Below are positions 1 to 7,954 of a stretch of 18,129 nt of DNA, piece by piece. The stretch comes from Sphaerochaetaceae bacterium. Its GTDB lineage: Bacteria > Spirochaetota > Spirochaetia > Sphaerochaetales > Sphaerochaetaceae. The notes under the pieces are model-generated. The model saw only the letters and a list, made by a program, of their open reading frames with translations. It did no database searches and was not told where the DNA came from. The position numbers and the translations under genes are program-made. Each line of letters begins with the position of its first letter. Within the stretch, counting starts at the first letter, position 1. The stretch covers positions 1-18,129 of the forward strand of contig JAEDOD010000029.1 of the NCBI GenBank assembly GCA_016302165.1, in the 5' to 3' direction.

Positions 1-1
1 G

Positions 2-55
2 ACGGAGACTCCGGAGAATGTTGCAGACAGAACAAAGGATATTCTTGTAAAGTAG
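2..55 (+). CDS. C-terminal tail of an upstream gene (partial)
   Basis: An open frame enters from the left edge and reads TETPENVADRTKDILVK before a TAG stop at 53-55. The 25 bases between that stop and the next start codon are purine-rich and hold the next gene's ribosome site, which suggests the two genes are co-transcribed. Seventeen residues are too few to name a family. It is called coding only because of the frame, the amphipathic charged composition and the close spacing to the next gene. Confidence 0.4.
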   Translation, partial: TETPENVADRTKDILVK

Positions 56-80
56 GAAGGAGGACAGGAGGCAAGGTTTC

Positions 81-1028
81 ATGGAGGAGCTTTTTTCTGG
101 TATTCCAGGGACAGAAGAGTGGGTAAGTGTGACACCAATTTCCAAGGGATGGTCTGAAGACAGGAAATATCTTATTCAGACCAGAAGTGGAGAAAAGCTT
201 CTATTACGTCTTTCAGAAGAAGATACTCTCCAGGAAAAAAGGAAGGAATATGAGTTTATCTCCATTGTCTCCTCTCTAGGCTTTCCATCGTCTCGTCCAA
301 TAGCCTTTGGCCAGAATGAAAGAGGAGAAGTGTATTCCCTTCTGTCCTGGGTTTCCGGACGGGATCTGGAGGAGGTTCTCCCTTCTCTTTCTGAAAAAGA
401 GCAGTATCTGAAAGGAAGGGAAGCAGGAATCATCCTTAGGAAAATCCACTCCATTCCTCTTAAAAAGGAACATAGAGTGGAAGACACAAAGGCCAAGAAG
501 CTTAGGCAGCTATCTAGGTATGAGAATTCATGCGTAAGGCTTAAGGGAGACGAAAACGCCTTGGCCTATGTGAAGAACAATATAGACGAAATCTGTAGAG
601 TCGCTCCTGTGTATCAGCATGGAGACTTCCATCCTGGAAACCTTATTTATATGGATGGTGGAAGAATAGGCGTCATCGATTTCAATAGGTGGAGAGTCGG
701 CGACCCATATGAAGAGTTCTATAAATTGCAGAGCTTCGGAAGGGAAATAAGCGTTCCATATTCCGTCGGAGAGATAGATGGCTATTTTGATGGAAGGATT
801 CCTGAAGAATTCTGGAAAGGCCTCTCTGTATACGTGGCCCACGCTTCCCTCTATTCCATAAAATGGGCGGAAAAATTTGGAAAGAAGGAAATGGATGCCA
901 TGATAGCGAGGGCGGAAATGGCCAAGGAAGACTATGATGACTATAGAAGAGCCGTTCCCAGATGGTATTCGAAAGATATGGCTGAAAAATATGGAAAAGG
1001 CATGGAGAGCCATCTCATTTTCCAATGA
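81..1028 (+). CDS. Aminoglycoside phosphotransferase-family kinase (small-molecule kinase)
   Basis: A 315-residue protein with the APH/choline-kinase fold. The catalytic loop is visible as HGDFHPGN at residues 180-187, with D182 as the expected base and N187 as a metal ligand. The second metal-binding Asp is D200 in the IDFNRW stretch, followed by DPYEEF at 208-213, which is typical of the family. The N-lobe LLLRLS segment near 40-45 should carry the nucleotide strand. Family members phosphorylate hydroxyls of aminoglycosides, choline, homoserine, fructosamines or other small metabolites; the substrate here cannot be read. Nothing in context suggests drug resistance. The ATG is preceded by AGGAGG-like sequence at about 66-71. 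It probably belongs to the upstream unit, because a 309-base AT-rich gap separates it from the transport cluster. Confidence 0.85.
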   Translation: MEELFSGIPGTEEWVSVTPISKGWSEDRKYLIQTRSGEKLLLRLSEEDTLQEKRKEYEFISIVSSLGFPSSRPIAFGQNERGEVYSLLSWVSGRDLEEVLPSLSEKEQYLKGREAGIILRKIHSIPLKKEHRVEDTKAKKLRQLSRYENSCVRLKGDENALAYVKNNIDEICRVAPVYQHGDFHPGNLIYMDGGRIGVIDFNRWRVGDPYEEFYKLQSFGREISVPYSVGEIDGYFDGRIPEEFWKGLSVYVAHASLYSIKWAEKFGKKEMDAMIARAEMAKEDYDDYRRAVPRWYSKDMAEKYGKGMESHLIFQ

Positions 1029-1337
1029 TCTTTCACCTTCCATTTCTCAAGGATTAGATATTTATACCCCATTCGGCAAAGGATTTCGATGAGAGAGGAA
1101 CCTTTCTCAAGCCCAAACTAAAAAAAATATCTCTAAGTCTTTGCTGTCATAATTTCCTTATGGTCTATTTTTGAGGTCCTTATTTTTTAAAGACAAGCAA
1201 TATAAAGAATTAACCGCCTTATTGAATCTCAATTCAGTAGTCTCGGAAGTAAAAAATTGGCAACTTAAGTATGTTTTTTGTCAATTTTTCTCCCATAAAG
1301 GCTGCTGCATACTTGAACCACAAAAGGTTGGTTAATC
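1029..1337 (+). promoter_or_regulatory. AT-rich intergenic leader, probable promoter region of the main cluster
   Basis: This 309-base stretch is the only sizeable non-coding gap and is much richer in A/T than the flanking genes, so the cluster promoter is most likely here. No convincing -35/-10 pair was found. The best weak candidate is TTGCTG at 1141-1146 with TCTATT at 1164-1169 (17-base spacer). A TATAAA lies at 1201-1206 without a matching -35, and a short inverted repeat TGAAT-CTCA-ATTCA starts near 1223. The ribosome site of the first permease is only AAAGG at 1323-1327, sitting in the loop of a weak AACCA/TGGTT stem (1316-1333), which might limit translation. No coding sequence or RNA gene is seen. 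Confidence 0.45.
1090..1109 (+). other. Hairpin downstream of the kinase gene
   Basis: TGAGAGAGGAACCTTTCTCA folds back on itself with about eight base pairs (one G-U) around a GAAC loop. It lies 62 bases after the kinase stop. It is followed by A-rich rather than T-rich sequence, so it is not a standard intrinsic terminator on the plus strand. It may protect the 3' end of the upstream mRNA or act as a protein-binding inverted repeat. Confidence 0.35.
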
Positions 1338-2288
1338 ATGAAAAAAGGAAAAGACAAGGCAAATGTGGTTGCTAATGTTCCCCTTGCCCTGAAGCTTAAG
1401 AAGGACTGGTCCAAATACAGGACTCTATATCTATTGTTCCTGCCTATTCTGGTCTATTACATCATATTCCAGTATGGCCCTATGTTCGGCCTTGTAATAG
1501 CATTCCAGAACTACAAGCCTAGGCTTGGGTTCATGAAGTCTCCATTTGTAGGACTGGAGCATTTCAAGAACTTCATCAATGACTACTACTTCAAGAGAGT
1601 GTTGTCCAACACAATCAGAATCTCTGTGACAAACCTGATCTTCAGCTTCCCTTGTCCTATTCTCCTGGCAATATTCATCAGTGAGCTGAGATCGAAGAAG
1701 TACTCAAAGATTGTCCAGACCATCACCTACATCCCTCACTTCATCTCAGTTGTCGTAGTCACATCAATCATAATGGACCTGACAGGAAGAAACGGTGCCA
1801 TAACCACATTCCTTGCCAAGTTCGGCTTCACTCCTGTGACTATGCTCAATGAGCCTAAGTACTTCCTTCCCCTCTATATCATCTCCGGTATCTGGCAGAA
1901 TATAGGCTGGAACTCCATCGTGTATCTGGCAGCCCTTCTGGCTATAGATGCCCAGCTATATGAAGCTGCAAGGATCGACGGAGCCGGAAAGCTGAGACAG
2001 CTGTGGTCCATAACTCTGCCATGCCTGTTGCCTACCATAGTGGTCATGCTGATCCTGCAGGTAGGAAAGATGTTCAACGTAGGCTATGAGAAGATCATCC
2101 TCATGTACAACCCTATGACCTATGAGGTTGCAGACGTAATCAACTCCTACGTCTACAGGGAAGGTCTCCTGAACCTTAACTATTCCTATGCAGCGGCTGT
2201 AGGAATGTTCAACTCCATAGTGAGCCTTATCCTTGTATGGACCACAAACAAGATATCCAACAAACTTACCGGCTCAGGTCTTTGGTAA
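1338..2288 (+). CDS. Sugar ABC transporter permease, LplB type
   Basis: A 316-residue inner-membrane permease of the binding-protein-dependent (MalF-like) class. A basic N-terminus is followed by a first membrane helix at about 29-46. Further hydrophobic segments lie near 98-115, 133-148, 176-200, 228-245 and 286-303. The cytoplasmic EAA loop that contacts the ATPase is clear at 209-229 (EAARIDGAGKLRQLWSITLP). The YGPMFGLVIAFQNYKP stretch after the first helix is typical of LplB permeases for complex oligosaccharides. It partners with the next gene, 15 bases downstream, and with the binding protein at 6329. The ribosome site is weak (AAAGG, about ten bases before ATG). Confidence 0.93.
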   Translation: MKKGKDKANVVANVPLALKLKKDWSKYRTLYLLFLPILVYYIIFQYGPMFGLVIAFQNYKPRLGFMKSPFVGLEHFKNFINDYYFKRVLSNTIRISVTNLIFSFPCPILLAIFISELRSKKYSKIVQTITYIPHFISVVVVTSIIMDLTGRNGAITTFLAKFGFTPVTMLNEPKYFLPLYIISGIWQNIGWNSIVYLAALLAIDAQLYEAARIDGAGKLRQLWSITLPCLLPTIVVMLILQVGKMFNVGYEKIILMYNPMTYEVADVINSYVYREGLLNLNYSYAAAVGMFNSIVSLILVWTTNKISNKLTGSGLW

Positions 2289-2303
2289 TAGGGAGGAAGT
2301 GAA

Positions 2304-3182
2304 ATGAAAGTCAAATATACAGCTGGAGAACAGATTTTCCACGCATTCGTAGTTCTTGTGACACTGCTTTTATCCCTGTCGGTAATCATTCCGCTGATGA
2401 GCATCGTATTCGCCTCCTTCTCAGATCCCTTTGAAGTCATGAAGCACTCAGGAATCTACTGGAAGCCTATCAAGTTCTCCCTCTTCAGCTACAAGATGGT
2501 CTTCCAGGACAAGAGCATCCTTACCGGTTACATGAACACAATCTTCGTCGTTCTGGTGGGAACAGGCCTTAACCTTCTCATGACAATCATCTCAGCCTAT
2601 GTGCTTTCAAGACGGGGACCAATGTTCATAAAGTTCTTTACTGTGATGATCGTGTTCACAATGTATTTCCAGGGAGGCACAATACCTACATATATTGTTG
2701 TCGACAAGCTGGGGCTGGTAGGAAGCCGATGGGCCCTGATCCTTCCTGGAGCCGTCAACACATTCAACCTTGTGGTGTTGCGTACCGCCATGGCTGCAGT
2801 TCCGGAGTCTCTTCCTGAATCTGCCATGATCGACGGAGCAGGCCATGTGACCATCCTTTCCTACATCATGGTTCCTGTGACCAAGGCTTCCATTGCCGTA
2901 ATCACTCTCTACTATGCTGTAGCCCACTGGAACTCATGGTTCCCTGCAATGATCTATCTGAGAAAGAAGAGCATGTATCCACTGCAGCTGATCCTCCGCA
3001 CCATTCTGGTCCAGGATGAAACTTCAGCAATGTCTTCAGGAACCATGGAGGCTCTGGCTCTTTCCTCAGATTCAGTAAAGTATGCAACAATCGTTGTGGC
3101 CACAGTTCCTATTCTTCTTGTGTATCCATTCCTCCAGAAGTACTTCGTAAAGGGAGTTATGGTAGGGGCAGTAAAGGGTTAA
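2304..3182 (+). CDS. Sugar ABC transporter permease, YtcP/MalG type
   Basis: A 292-residue second permease of the heterodimer. It has membrane segments near 12-37, 76-100, 107-127, 142-160, 193-213 and 259-277. The EAA-like loop PESAMIDGAGHVTILSYIMVP is at 171-191, with the usual DGAG core and closing Pro. The protein ends in a short KGVMVGAVKG tail, typical of YtcP-type permeases. A good GGGAGG site (2291-2296) precedes the ATG. No ATP-binding subunit follows in this window, so the transporter must use an ATPase encoded elsewhere, as known for LplB/YtcP systems that share MsmX-like ATPases. Confidence 0.93.
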   Translation: MKVKYTAGEQIFHAFVVLVTLLLSLSVIIPLMSIVFASFSDPFEVMKHSGIYWKPIKFSLFSYKMVFQDKSILTGYMNTIFVVLVGTGLNLLMTIISAYVLSRRGPMFIKFFTVMIVFTMYFQGGTIPTYIVVDKLGLVGSRWALILPGAVNTFNLVVLRTAMAAVPESLPESAMIDGAGHVTILSYIMVPVTKASIAVITLYYAVAHWNSWFPAMIYLRKKSMYPLQLILRTILVQDETSAMSSGTMEALALSSDSVKYATIVVATVPILLVYPFLQKYFVKGVMVGAVKG

Positions 3183-3185
3183 GTG

Positions 3186-3935
3186 ATGATAGTACCGGGA
3201 ATTGTCAGCGCTACTTTCAAGACCAGGAGTGCGGAGGAGGTCCTTAGGATCGCTTCCCAGGCAAAGCTGAGTGCCATTGAGTGGAGCGAGAACCACCACA
3301 TTCCTAAAGGAGACCTGGAAAGGGCTAAAGAGATAGCCTCCCTTACCAGGGACTCTGGTCTGGAAATAGCCGGCTATGGTTCCTACTATCGGCTTGGCCA
3401 GGGAATGGAACTGAGACCAAGCATTGAGACAGCCTTGGCCATGGGAACTGGAAACGTAAGGATCTGGGCCGGGGGAAAAGCTTCAGCCTCCCTGAGAAAA
3501 GAGGAAAGGGAAGAGCTGATGGCAGAGCTCTCAAAAGCTGTAGAGATTGCTAAGGAATATGGGGTGGTCCTTAATCTTGAATGGCATAAGAACACCCTGA
3601 CAGATGAGAACGAAAGCGCACTTTGTGTCCTTGAATCAATCTCCAGTCCTAATCTCAGGACTCTCTGGCAGCCAACTCAGGCTCTCTCCTCTGGGGAGAG
3701 GAGAAAGGGGCTGGAGATGATTCTCCCTTACCTTTCCTATCTCCATGTTTACTACTGGGATGAAAGTGGGAGAAGACCTTTCAGGGAAGGAATCAGTGAC
3801 TGGAGAGATTATTTCTCTCTACTGGAAAAGGAAAAGAAATATTACGCTCTTTTGGAATTCGTATTATCCGATTCCGTGGAGCAGTTCAATGAAGATGCTG
3901 CAACTCTAATGGAACTGTTGCAGAAAGGAGTCTGA
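3186..3935 (+). CDS. Sugar phosphate isomerase/epimerase-like TIM-barrel protein (first copy)
   Basis: A 249-residue xylose-isomerase-like TIM barrel (AP endonuclease 2 superfamily). Likely metal ligands sit at strand ends: E132 in LNLEWH, Q162 in LWQPTQ, H187 in LHVYYWD and E224 in ALLEF. Having Q at the second position, and W residues around the site, differs from the D-tagatose 3-epimerase pattern seen in the second copy at 9943, so the two copies probably act on different compounds. The stop of the permease gene touches a GTG at 3183, but ATG at 3186 is the more natural start. Family members epimerise or isomerise free keto sugars, open inositol-type ketones, or cleave 3-keto glycosides; which applies here is not visible. 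Confidence 0.8.
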   Translation: MIVPGIVSATFKTRSAEEVLRIASQAKLSAIEWSENHHIPKGDLERAKEIASLTRDSGLEIAGYGSYYRLGQGMELRPSIETALAMGTGNVRIWAGGKASASLRKEEREELMAELSKAVEIAKEYGVVLNLEWHKNTLTDENESALCVLESISSPNLRTLWQPTQALSSGERRKGLEMILPYLSYLHVYYWDESGRRPFREGISDWRDYFSLLEKEKKYYALLEFVLSDSVEQFNEDAATLMELLQKGV

Positions 3936-3937
3936 CA

Positions 3938-5167
3938 ATGGCTGATATGCACGTGGATTGCTTTGATATGATCAATCCCTTCGTAATTGCTTCTTCTCCG
4001 GCAACTAGAGGTGCCGACAACGTAATAAAGAGCTCTGCCTGCAGGCCAGGAGCCATAACAATGCGTAACTTCGGCCATGGCATGGGCGGAGGCGGATTCT
4101 TCTATCCAGGCTTTGATGCTGTGGTGAAGGGTCAGCCGGCATTCCATTCCCATGCTGTGGGAAACCAGTGTGCCGATAAGATCTCCTCATTGGATGAATA
4201 CTGCGAGGAGGTGAAGAGGGCACGCCGTGACATGTTTCCTGAAACAAAGCTTTGGGCTTCCGTGGGCCACTACCATGATATAGAGAAATATCCAGACTGG
4301 AAGAAGCGCTGGAAGACAGAGGCCAGGGAAGTGGTGAATGCAGGAGCAGATGCCATTGAGCTCCACTTCAATACTCCAGGAGTGGCTACAGCCTCAGACA
4401 GGCAGTTCAACTACTATCAGCTCATTGAAATCTGCACAAAGATGATCAAGGAGACAGTTCCAGGCGTTCCTGTAATGGTGAAGCTTGCTGTGGAGGACAT
4501 AGACTGCCTTACATCCATGAGACGGGCAGTGGCTGCAGGAGCAGATGCTGTAGGACCTACAGCAAGATGGAAGGCCTTCTACTTTGACCTGGACTGGAAG
4601 ACCACTGAGGCACGCCCTGGTTCAGGCTATGGTGGAACCCAGGCCAATCCTCTGGTCTGCTTCGAAGTTGCAGACGCAAGAAAGAACGGAATCAATATTC
4701 CTATCTATGCAGGAGGCGGAGTATTCTCATACGACCAGGCTCTCCGCTACATCATGGCAGGCTCCGATATGGTACAGCTTGGAGCCCTTGCATGTTCAGG
4801 TGGAATAAAGCAGTGCCAGCGCCTTATGAAGGAGTGCTCAGACTGGATGGACAAGAACGGATATGCCTCCGTCAAGGAACTTAAGGGTGATGCCCTCACT
4901 CTCTTCAACATGAGTCCAGACTTTGCCCAGGAAAGGCAGAGAAGGCTGGGCGAGGCCTATAGAATGCGCGCTGTGGACCAGGATAAGTGCATCGGCTGCG
5001 GCAGATGTGAAGATGTGTGCTGGTATAAGGGCATAGAGCTGGAGGGAAGAAAGGCCAGAAAGACAGAAAACTGCATTGGCTGCGGATATTGCTTCCAGGT
5101 CTGTCCTACAGGAGCTCTGAAGGTGGACGCCAGAGGAATCCTGAAAGCTAGTTTTGAGGAGAATTGA
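3938..5167 (+). CDS. FMN/iron-sulfur oxidoreductase of the dihydroorotate/dihydropyrimidine dehydrogenase (PreA) family
   Basis: A 409-residue protein: an FMN TIM barrel (about 8-325) followed by a two-cluster ferredoxin domain. The cluster ligands are plain: C351, C354, C357, C361 and C379, C382, C385, C389 (CIGCGRCEDVC and CIGCGYCFQVCP). Barrel landmarks are MVKLA with K182, GGTQANPL at 232-239 and AGGGV at 258-262 with MVQLG after it, as in PreA-type FMN phosphate sites. The catalytic neighbourhood is not standard. The loop IELHFNTPGVA (140-150), where relatives have LNLSCPN, has no Cys, and the usual active-site Lys appears as R43. A role in pyrimidine breakdown is therefore doubtful. It sits between a sugar epimerase and a Gfo/Idh/MocA gene, which suggests a redox step on a sugar-derived compound. 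An AAAGGAG site lies seven bases before the ATG. Confidence 0.85.
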   Translation: MADMHVDCFDMINPFVIASSPATRGADNVIKSSACRPGAITMRNFGHGMGGGGFFYPGFDAVVKGQPAFHSHAVGNQCADKISSLDEYCEEVKRARRDMFPETKLWASVGHYHDIEKYPDWKKRWKTEAREVVNAGADAIELHFNTPGVATASDRQFNYYQLIEICTKMIKETVPGVPVMVKLAVEDIDCLTSMRRAVAAGADAVGPTARWKAFYFDLDWKTTEARPGSGYGGTQANPLVCFEVADARKNGINIPIYAGGGVFSYDQALRYIMAGSDMVQLGALACSGGIKQCQRLMKECSDWMDKNGYASVKELKGDALTLFNMSPDFAQERQRRLGEAYRMRAVDQDKCIGCGRCEDVCWYKGIELEGRKARKTENCIGCGYCFQVCPTGALKVDARGILKASFEEN

Positions 5168-5168
5168 A

Positions 5169-6308
5169 GTGGGTGTGAAAGTTCTACTATGCGGAATGGG
5201 CGGCTACGGCGAGAACTATGTGAAGGAATATCTTGAGAGAGATGTTCTGGGTTCCACACTTGTGGCCATAGCAGATCCCTTTGCATCAAGAAGCCCTCTA
5301 TATGAAAAGGTGATGGAGAAGGGTATTGCGGTCTATTCCTCTCCTGAAGAGTTCTTTGCCCAGGAGAAGGTAGACCTGACAATAATCTCATCCCCAATCC
5401 ATACCCATTACCCATATGTGATGCTGGCTCTGGAGCATGGAAGCAATGTGCTTACAGAGAAGCCTGTGTGCTTCAATCTCAGTCAGATTGAAGAGATGGA
5501 GAAGAAGAGCAGGGAGACCGGACTCTTTGTCGCTGTAGGTTATCAGCTCTGCTTCTCCAGAGATGTGCTGGCTCTGAAGAAGGATATCCTTGATGGTCTC
5601 TATGGAAAAGCCAGGAGATTCAAGACCATCCGCCTTATGAGACGGAACGATATCTACTATTCCAGGTCTTCCTGGGCTGGAGCCCTCGATATCTGTGGAG
5701 AGAAGGTCTATGACTCTCCCTTCACCAACGCCTGCGCCCACCAGTACCAGAATATGGTATTCCTCCTTGGAAAAGAAATGGACGGAAGCGGAGAAAGCGT
5801 AAGCTTTGAGGGGGGTCTCTACAGAGTAAGGCCCAATATCACCAACTGTGATACTGCAGCCTTGAAGTTTGTCACGACCGAGGGAGTGGAGCTCTACTAC
5901 TATTCCTCCCATGCTGTGGATGAAGCCAAGGTTGGGCCATTCTCCATTCTTGAATTTGAGAATGGATATGTGGAGGAGACAGACAAAGGCTTTATCGGAC
6001 ACACAGAGGACGGAAAAACCATTGACTACACCTCTATATATAAAGGTGAAAGACTTGAGAAGCTTTGGGAAAGCATCAGATGCATTGAAGAAAAGAGGAC
6101 TCCTGTCTGCACCCTGAAGACAGCCAAGGAGCATACCAGAGCTGTAATAATGGCCCAGGAGAAGGGTGTGGTGGACCTTACAGGAAAAGGTGAAGCCAGG
6201 ATTGATGATAAGGACAGCACCTATTATACCATACCAGGCCTGGGAAAGGCGCTCCAGGAAGCCTATGATTCCTGGACAGTGGAATTGGACCACAATTTGA
6301 TTGGATAA
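5169..6308 (+). CDS. Gfo/Idh/MocA-family NAD(P)-dependent oxidoreductase (first of three)
   Basis: A 379-residue sugar or cyclitol dehydrogenase. An N-terminal Rossmann fold begins VKVLLCGMGGYG (glycine motif about 9-14), and the EKP motif is at 97-99. The second half carries YDSPFTNACAH with H191, a pattern of one known subfamily rather than the more common GGG...HxxD signature of the two other copies here. The chosen start is GTG 5169, one base past the preceding stop (TGA, 5165-5167) and seven bases after AGGAG at 5157-5161; an in-frame TTG at 5154 would overlap that gene. The family oxidises or reduces ring or side-chain carbinols of sugars, inositols and glycosides with NAD(P). The substrate is unknown. 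Confidence 0.87.
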   Translation: MGVKVLLCGMGGYGENYVKEYLERDVLGSTLVAIADPFASRSPLYEKVMEKGIAVYSSPEEFFAQEKVDLTIISSPIHTHYPYVMLALEHGSNVLTEKPVCFNLSQIEEMEKKSRETGLFVAVGYQLCFSRDVLALKKDILDGLYGKARRFKTIRLMRRNDIYYSRSSWAGALDICGEKVYDSPFTNACAHQYQNMVFLLGKEMDGSGESVSFEGGLYRVRPNITNCDTAALKFVTTEGVELYYYSSHAVDEAKVGPFSILEFENGYVEETDKGFIGHTEDGKTIDYTSIYKGERLEKLWESIRCIEEKRTPVCTLKTAKEHTRAVIMAQEKGVVDLTGKGEARIDDKDSTYYTIPGLGKALQEAYDSWTVELDHNLIG

Positions 6309-6328
6309 CCAAAAAAAGGAGATAGATT

Positions 6329-7879
6329 ATGAAAAAAGCACTGATTACCGCTTTGGCAATCATGATGATCGCACTTCCTGTGTTTGCTCAGGCTTCCCAG
6401 GAATCCGCAGCTGACTCTTCTGCTCCAGCAAAGCTCACATACTGGGCTCCAATGAGCAACAAGATCAAGAACGTCAACGATTTCTCTGAACTTCCATATT
6501 GGCAGGAAGTCATGAAGAGGACCAACACAGAGATCGAGTTCACAAACGTCTCTTCTGAAGGCAAGATCCTCAGCGAGCAGTTCTCCATCCTCCAGGTATC
6601 CAGCGATCTTCCAGACATCGTTGAATACAACTGGGCTACTTATGTAGGTGGACCACAGAGCGCAATTGATGACGGCTTCATCATTCCTCTCAACGATATT
6701 TTTGAGAAGTATTGTCCAAACATCACAAAGTTCCTCCAGGAGCACCCTGAAATTGCAAAGGAATGCTCTACAGATGACGGAACATTCTACTGCTTCCCAT
6801 TCTTCAGAGGCGAAAGCTATGAGAACAACAGCCTTCTCTTCTCAGAAGGTGTCATCTACAGAATGGACATCCTGAAGGCTCTCGGCTTCGAGAATCCTCC
6901 AGAGACAGCTGACGAGCTCTACGAAGTGCTGAAGGCAATCAAGGAAGCTGGCGTGGTGGAGATTCCTATGTCCATCAGAGCTGACCACATTGACAGATTC
7001 TTCTCACCAGCCTTCGATTCATGGGACAACTGGTATGTTGAAGATGGCGTTGTAAAGCATGGATATCTTGAAGCAAACAGATATGATTTCCTTGCTTTCG
7101 TCCACAAGCTCTATGCTGAAGGCCTCCTTGACAACGACTATATGTCTGTAAACAAGAATGGCATGAACTCCATGTTCCTCAGCGGAAAGATTGCTGTCGG
7201 CTACAACCCAGGCTCCCTTATTGCTAACGCTGTCAAGACAATGGGCGACGTTGAGATCTCCTCTGCCAAGCCTCTTACAGCTGTAAAGGGAAGAAATTCC
7301 AAGTTCGCCAAGATGAACACTGTCTATGATACAGGCGCAGCATCTGCAGCAGCCATCACAACAAGCTGCAAGAACGTTGAAGCTGCAGCAAGACTTCTTG
7401 ACTATGCTTATGGTGAAGAGGGACACATGCTTGTTAACTTCGGTATCGAAGGCGTCACATATGAAATGGTTGATGGATATCCAACATACACAGCCTTCGT
7501 CAAGGAGAACATGGATGACGTCATGGCCAAGTACATGAGATGTACTGTAAACGGTGCATTCGTACAGGATCCAAGATACATCGAGCAGTACTACGATACA
7601 AAGGAGCAGACAGCAGCCCTTTCCCTCTGGTCACAGACAGACTATGGCAAGTACATGCTTCCTCCAGTATCCATCTCCTCTGAGGACGGTGCAAAGGTTG
7701 CTTCCATCATCAACAAGGTCAACACCTATGCTGACGAAATGGAGACCAAGTTCATCACAGGAGCTATCGAGCTTAACGAAAAGACCTTCGCTGAGTATCA
7801 GGCTCAGCTCCGCACCTTCGGCCTGGAAGAGGCAGCAGCCATCTACCAGAAGGCTTACGAAGCTTATCTTGCAAAGTAA
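6329..7879 (+). CDS. Periplasmic oligosaccharide-binding protein, ABC transporter family 1 (LplA-like)
   Basis: A 516-residue extracellular solute-binding protein. The signal peptide is clear: MKKA, a hydrophobic core ALAIMMIALPV, then VFA with likely cleavage after residue 20. No Cys follows, so it is not lipid-anchored, which points to a diderm cell. The mature start (QASQESAADSS) is a flexible linker like those of spirochaete binding proteins. The KLTYWAP strand and the C-terminal FITGAIELNEKTFAEYQAQL region match large LplA-type proteins that work with LplB/YtcP permeases, which are encoded 3 kb upstream. A strong AAAGGAG site lies seven bases before ATG. A perfect hairpin follows the stop, as often found after highly expressed binding-protein genes. 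Confidence 0.93.
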   Translation: MKKALITALAIMMIALPVFAQASQESAADSSAPAKLTYWAPMSNKIKNVNDFSELPYWQEVMKRTNTEIEFTNVSSEGKILSEQFSILQVSSDLPDIVEYNWATYVGGPQSAIDDGFIIPLNDIFEKYCPNITKFLQEHPEIAKECSTDDGTFYCFPFFRGESYENNSLLFSEGVIYRMDILKALGFENPPETADELYEVLKAIKEAGVVEIPMSIRADHIDRFFSPAFDSWDNWYVEDGVVKHGYLEANRYDFLAFVHKLYAEGLLDNDYMSVNKNGMNSMFLSGKIAVGYNPGSLIANAVKTMGDVEISSAKPLTAVKGRNSKFAKMNTVYDTGAASAAAITTSCKNVEAAARLLDYAYGEEGHMLVNFGIEGVTYEMVDGYPTYTAFVKENMDDVMAKYMRCTVNGAFVQDPRYIEQYYDTKEQTAALSLWSQTDYGKYMLPPVSISSEDGAKVASIINKVNTYADEMETKFITGAIELNEKTFAEYQAQLRTFGLEEAAAIYQKAYEAYLAK

Positions 7880-7900
7880 GGAAGACTGAAGCGGATCAGA

Positions 7901-7924
7901 CAGGACAGCCTGGTGGCTGTCCTG
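7901..7924 (+). terminator. Perfect 10-bp hairpin after the binding-protein gene (mRNA stabiliser or partial terminator)
   Basis: The arms CAGGACAGCC (7901-7910) and GGCTGTCCTG (7915-7924) pair completely around a TGGT loop, starting 22 bases after the stop. The following bases, CCATTTACTT, are only weakly T-rich, so full termination is unlikely. The expected role is to protect the 3' end of the binding-protein message and give it a higher level than the downstream enzymes. Confidence 0.7.
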
Positions 7925-7954
7925 CCATTTACTTAATGGAATTTGAGGTTATCA

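Noticed and set aside
81..1028. Antibiotic resistance gene
   Set aside because: The APH fold is shared with many metabolic kinases, and nothing else in the window suggests a resistance context.
3938..5167. Pyrimidine catabolism enzyme PreA
   Set aside because: The catalytic loop lacks the expected Cys, no PreT partner or hydantoinase gene is nearby, and the neighbours are all carbohydrate genes; only the family assignment is kept.
5154..5168. TTG at 5154 as the start of the first Gfo/Idh/MocA gene
   Set aside because: It would overlap the preceding coding end and has no ribosome site; GTG 5169 has AGGAG at the right distance and gives a normal Rossmann N-terminus.
5388..6293. 301-residue open frame on the minus strand
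   Set aside because: It lies fully antisense to the first Gfo/Idh/MocA gene, whose Rossmann and EKP motifs are clear, and the antisense translation shows no recognisable domain or ribosome site.
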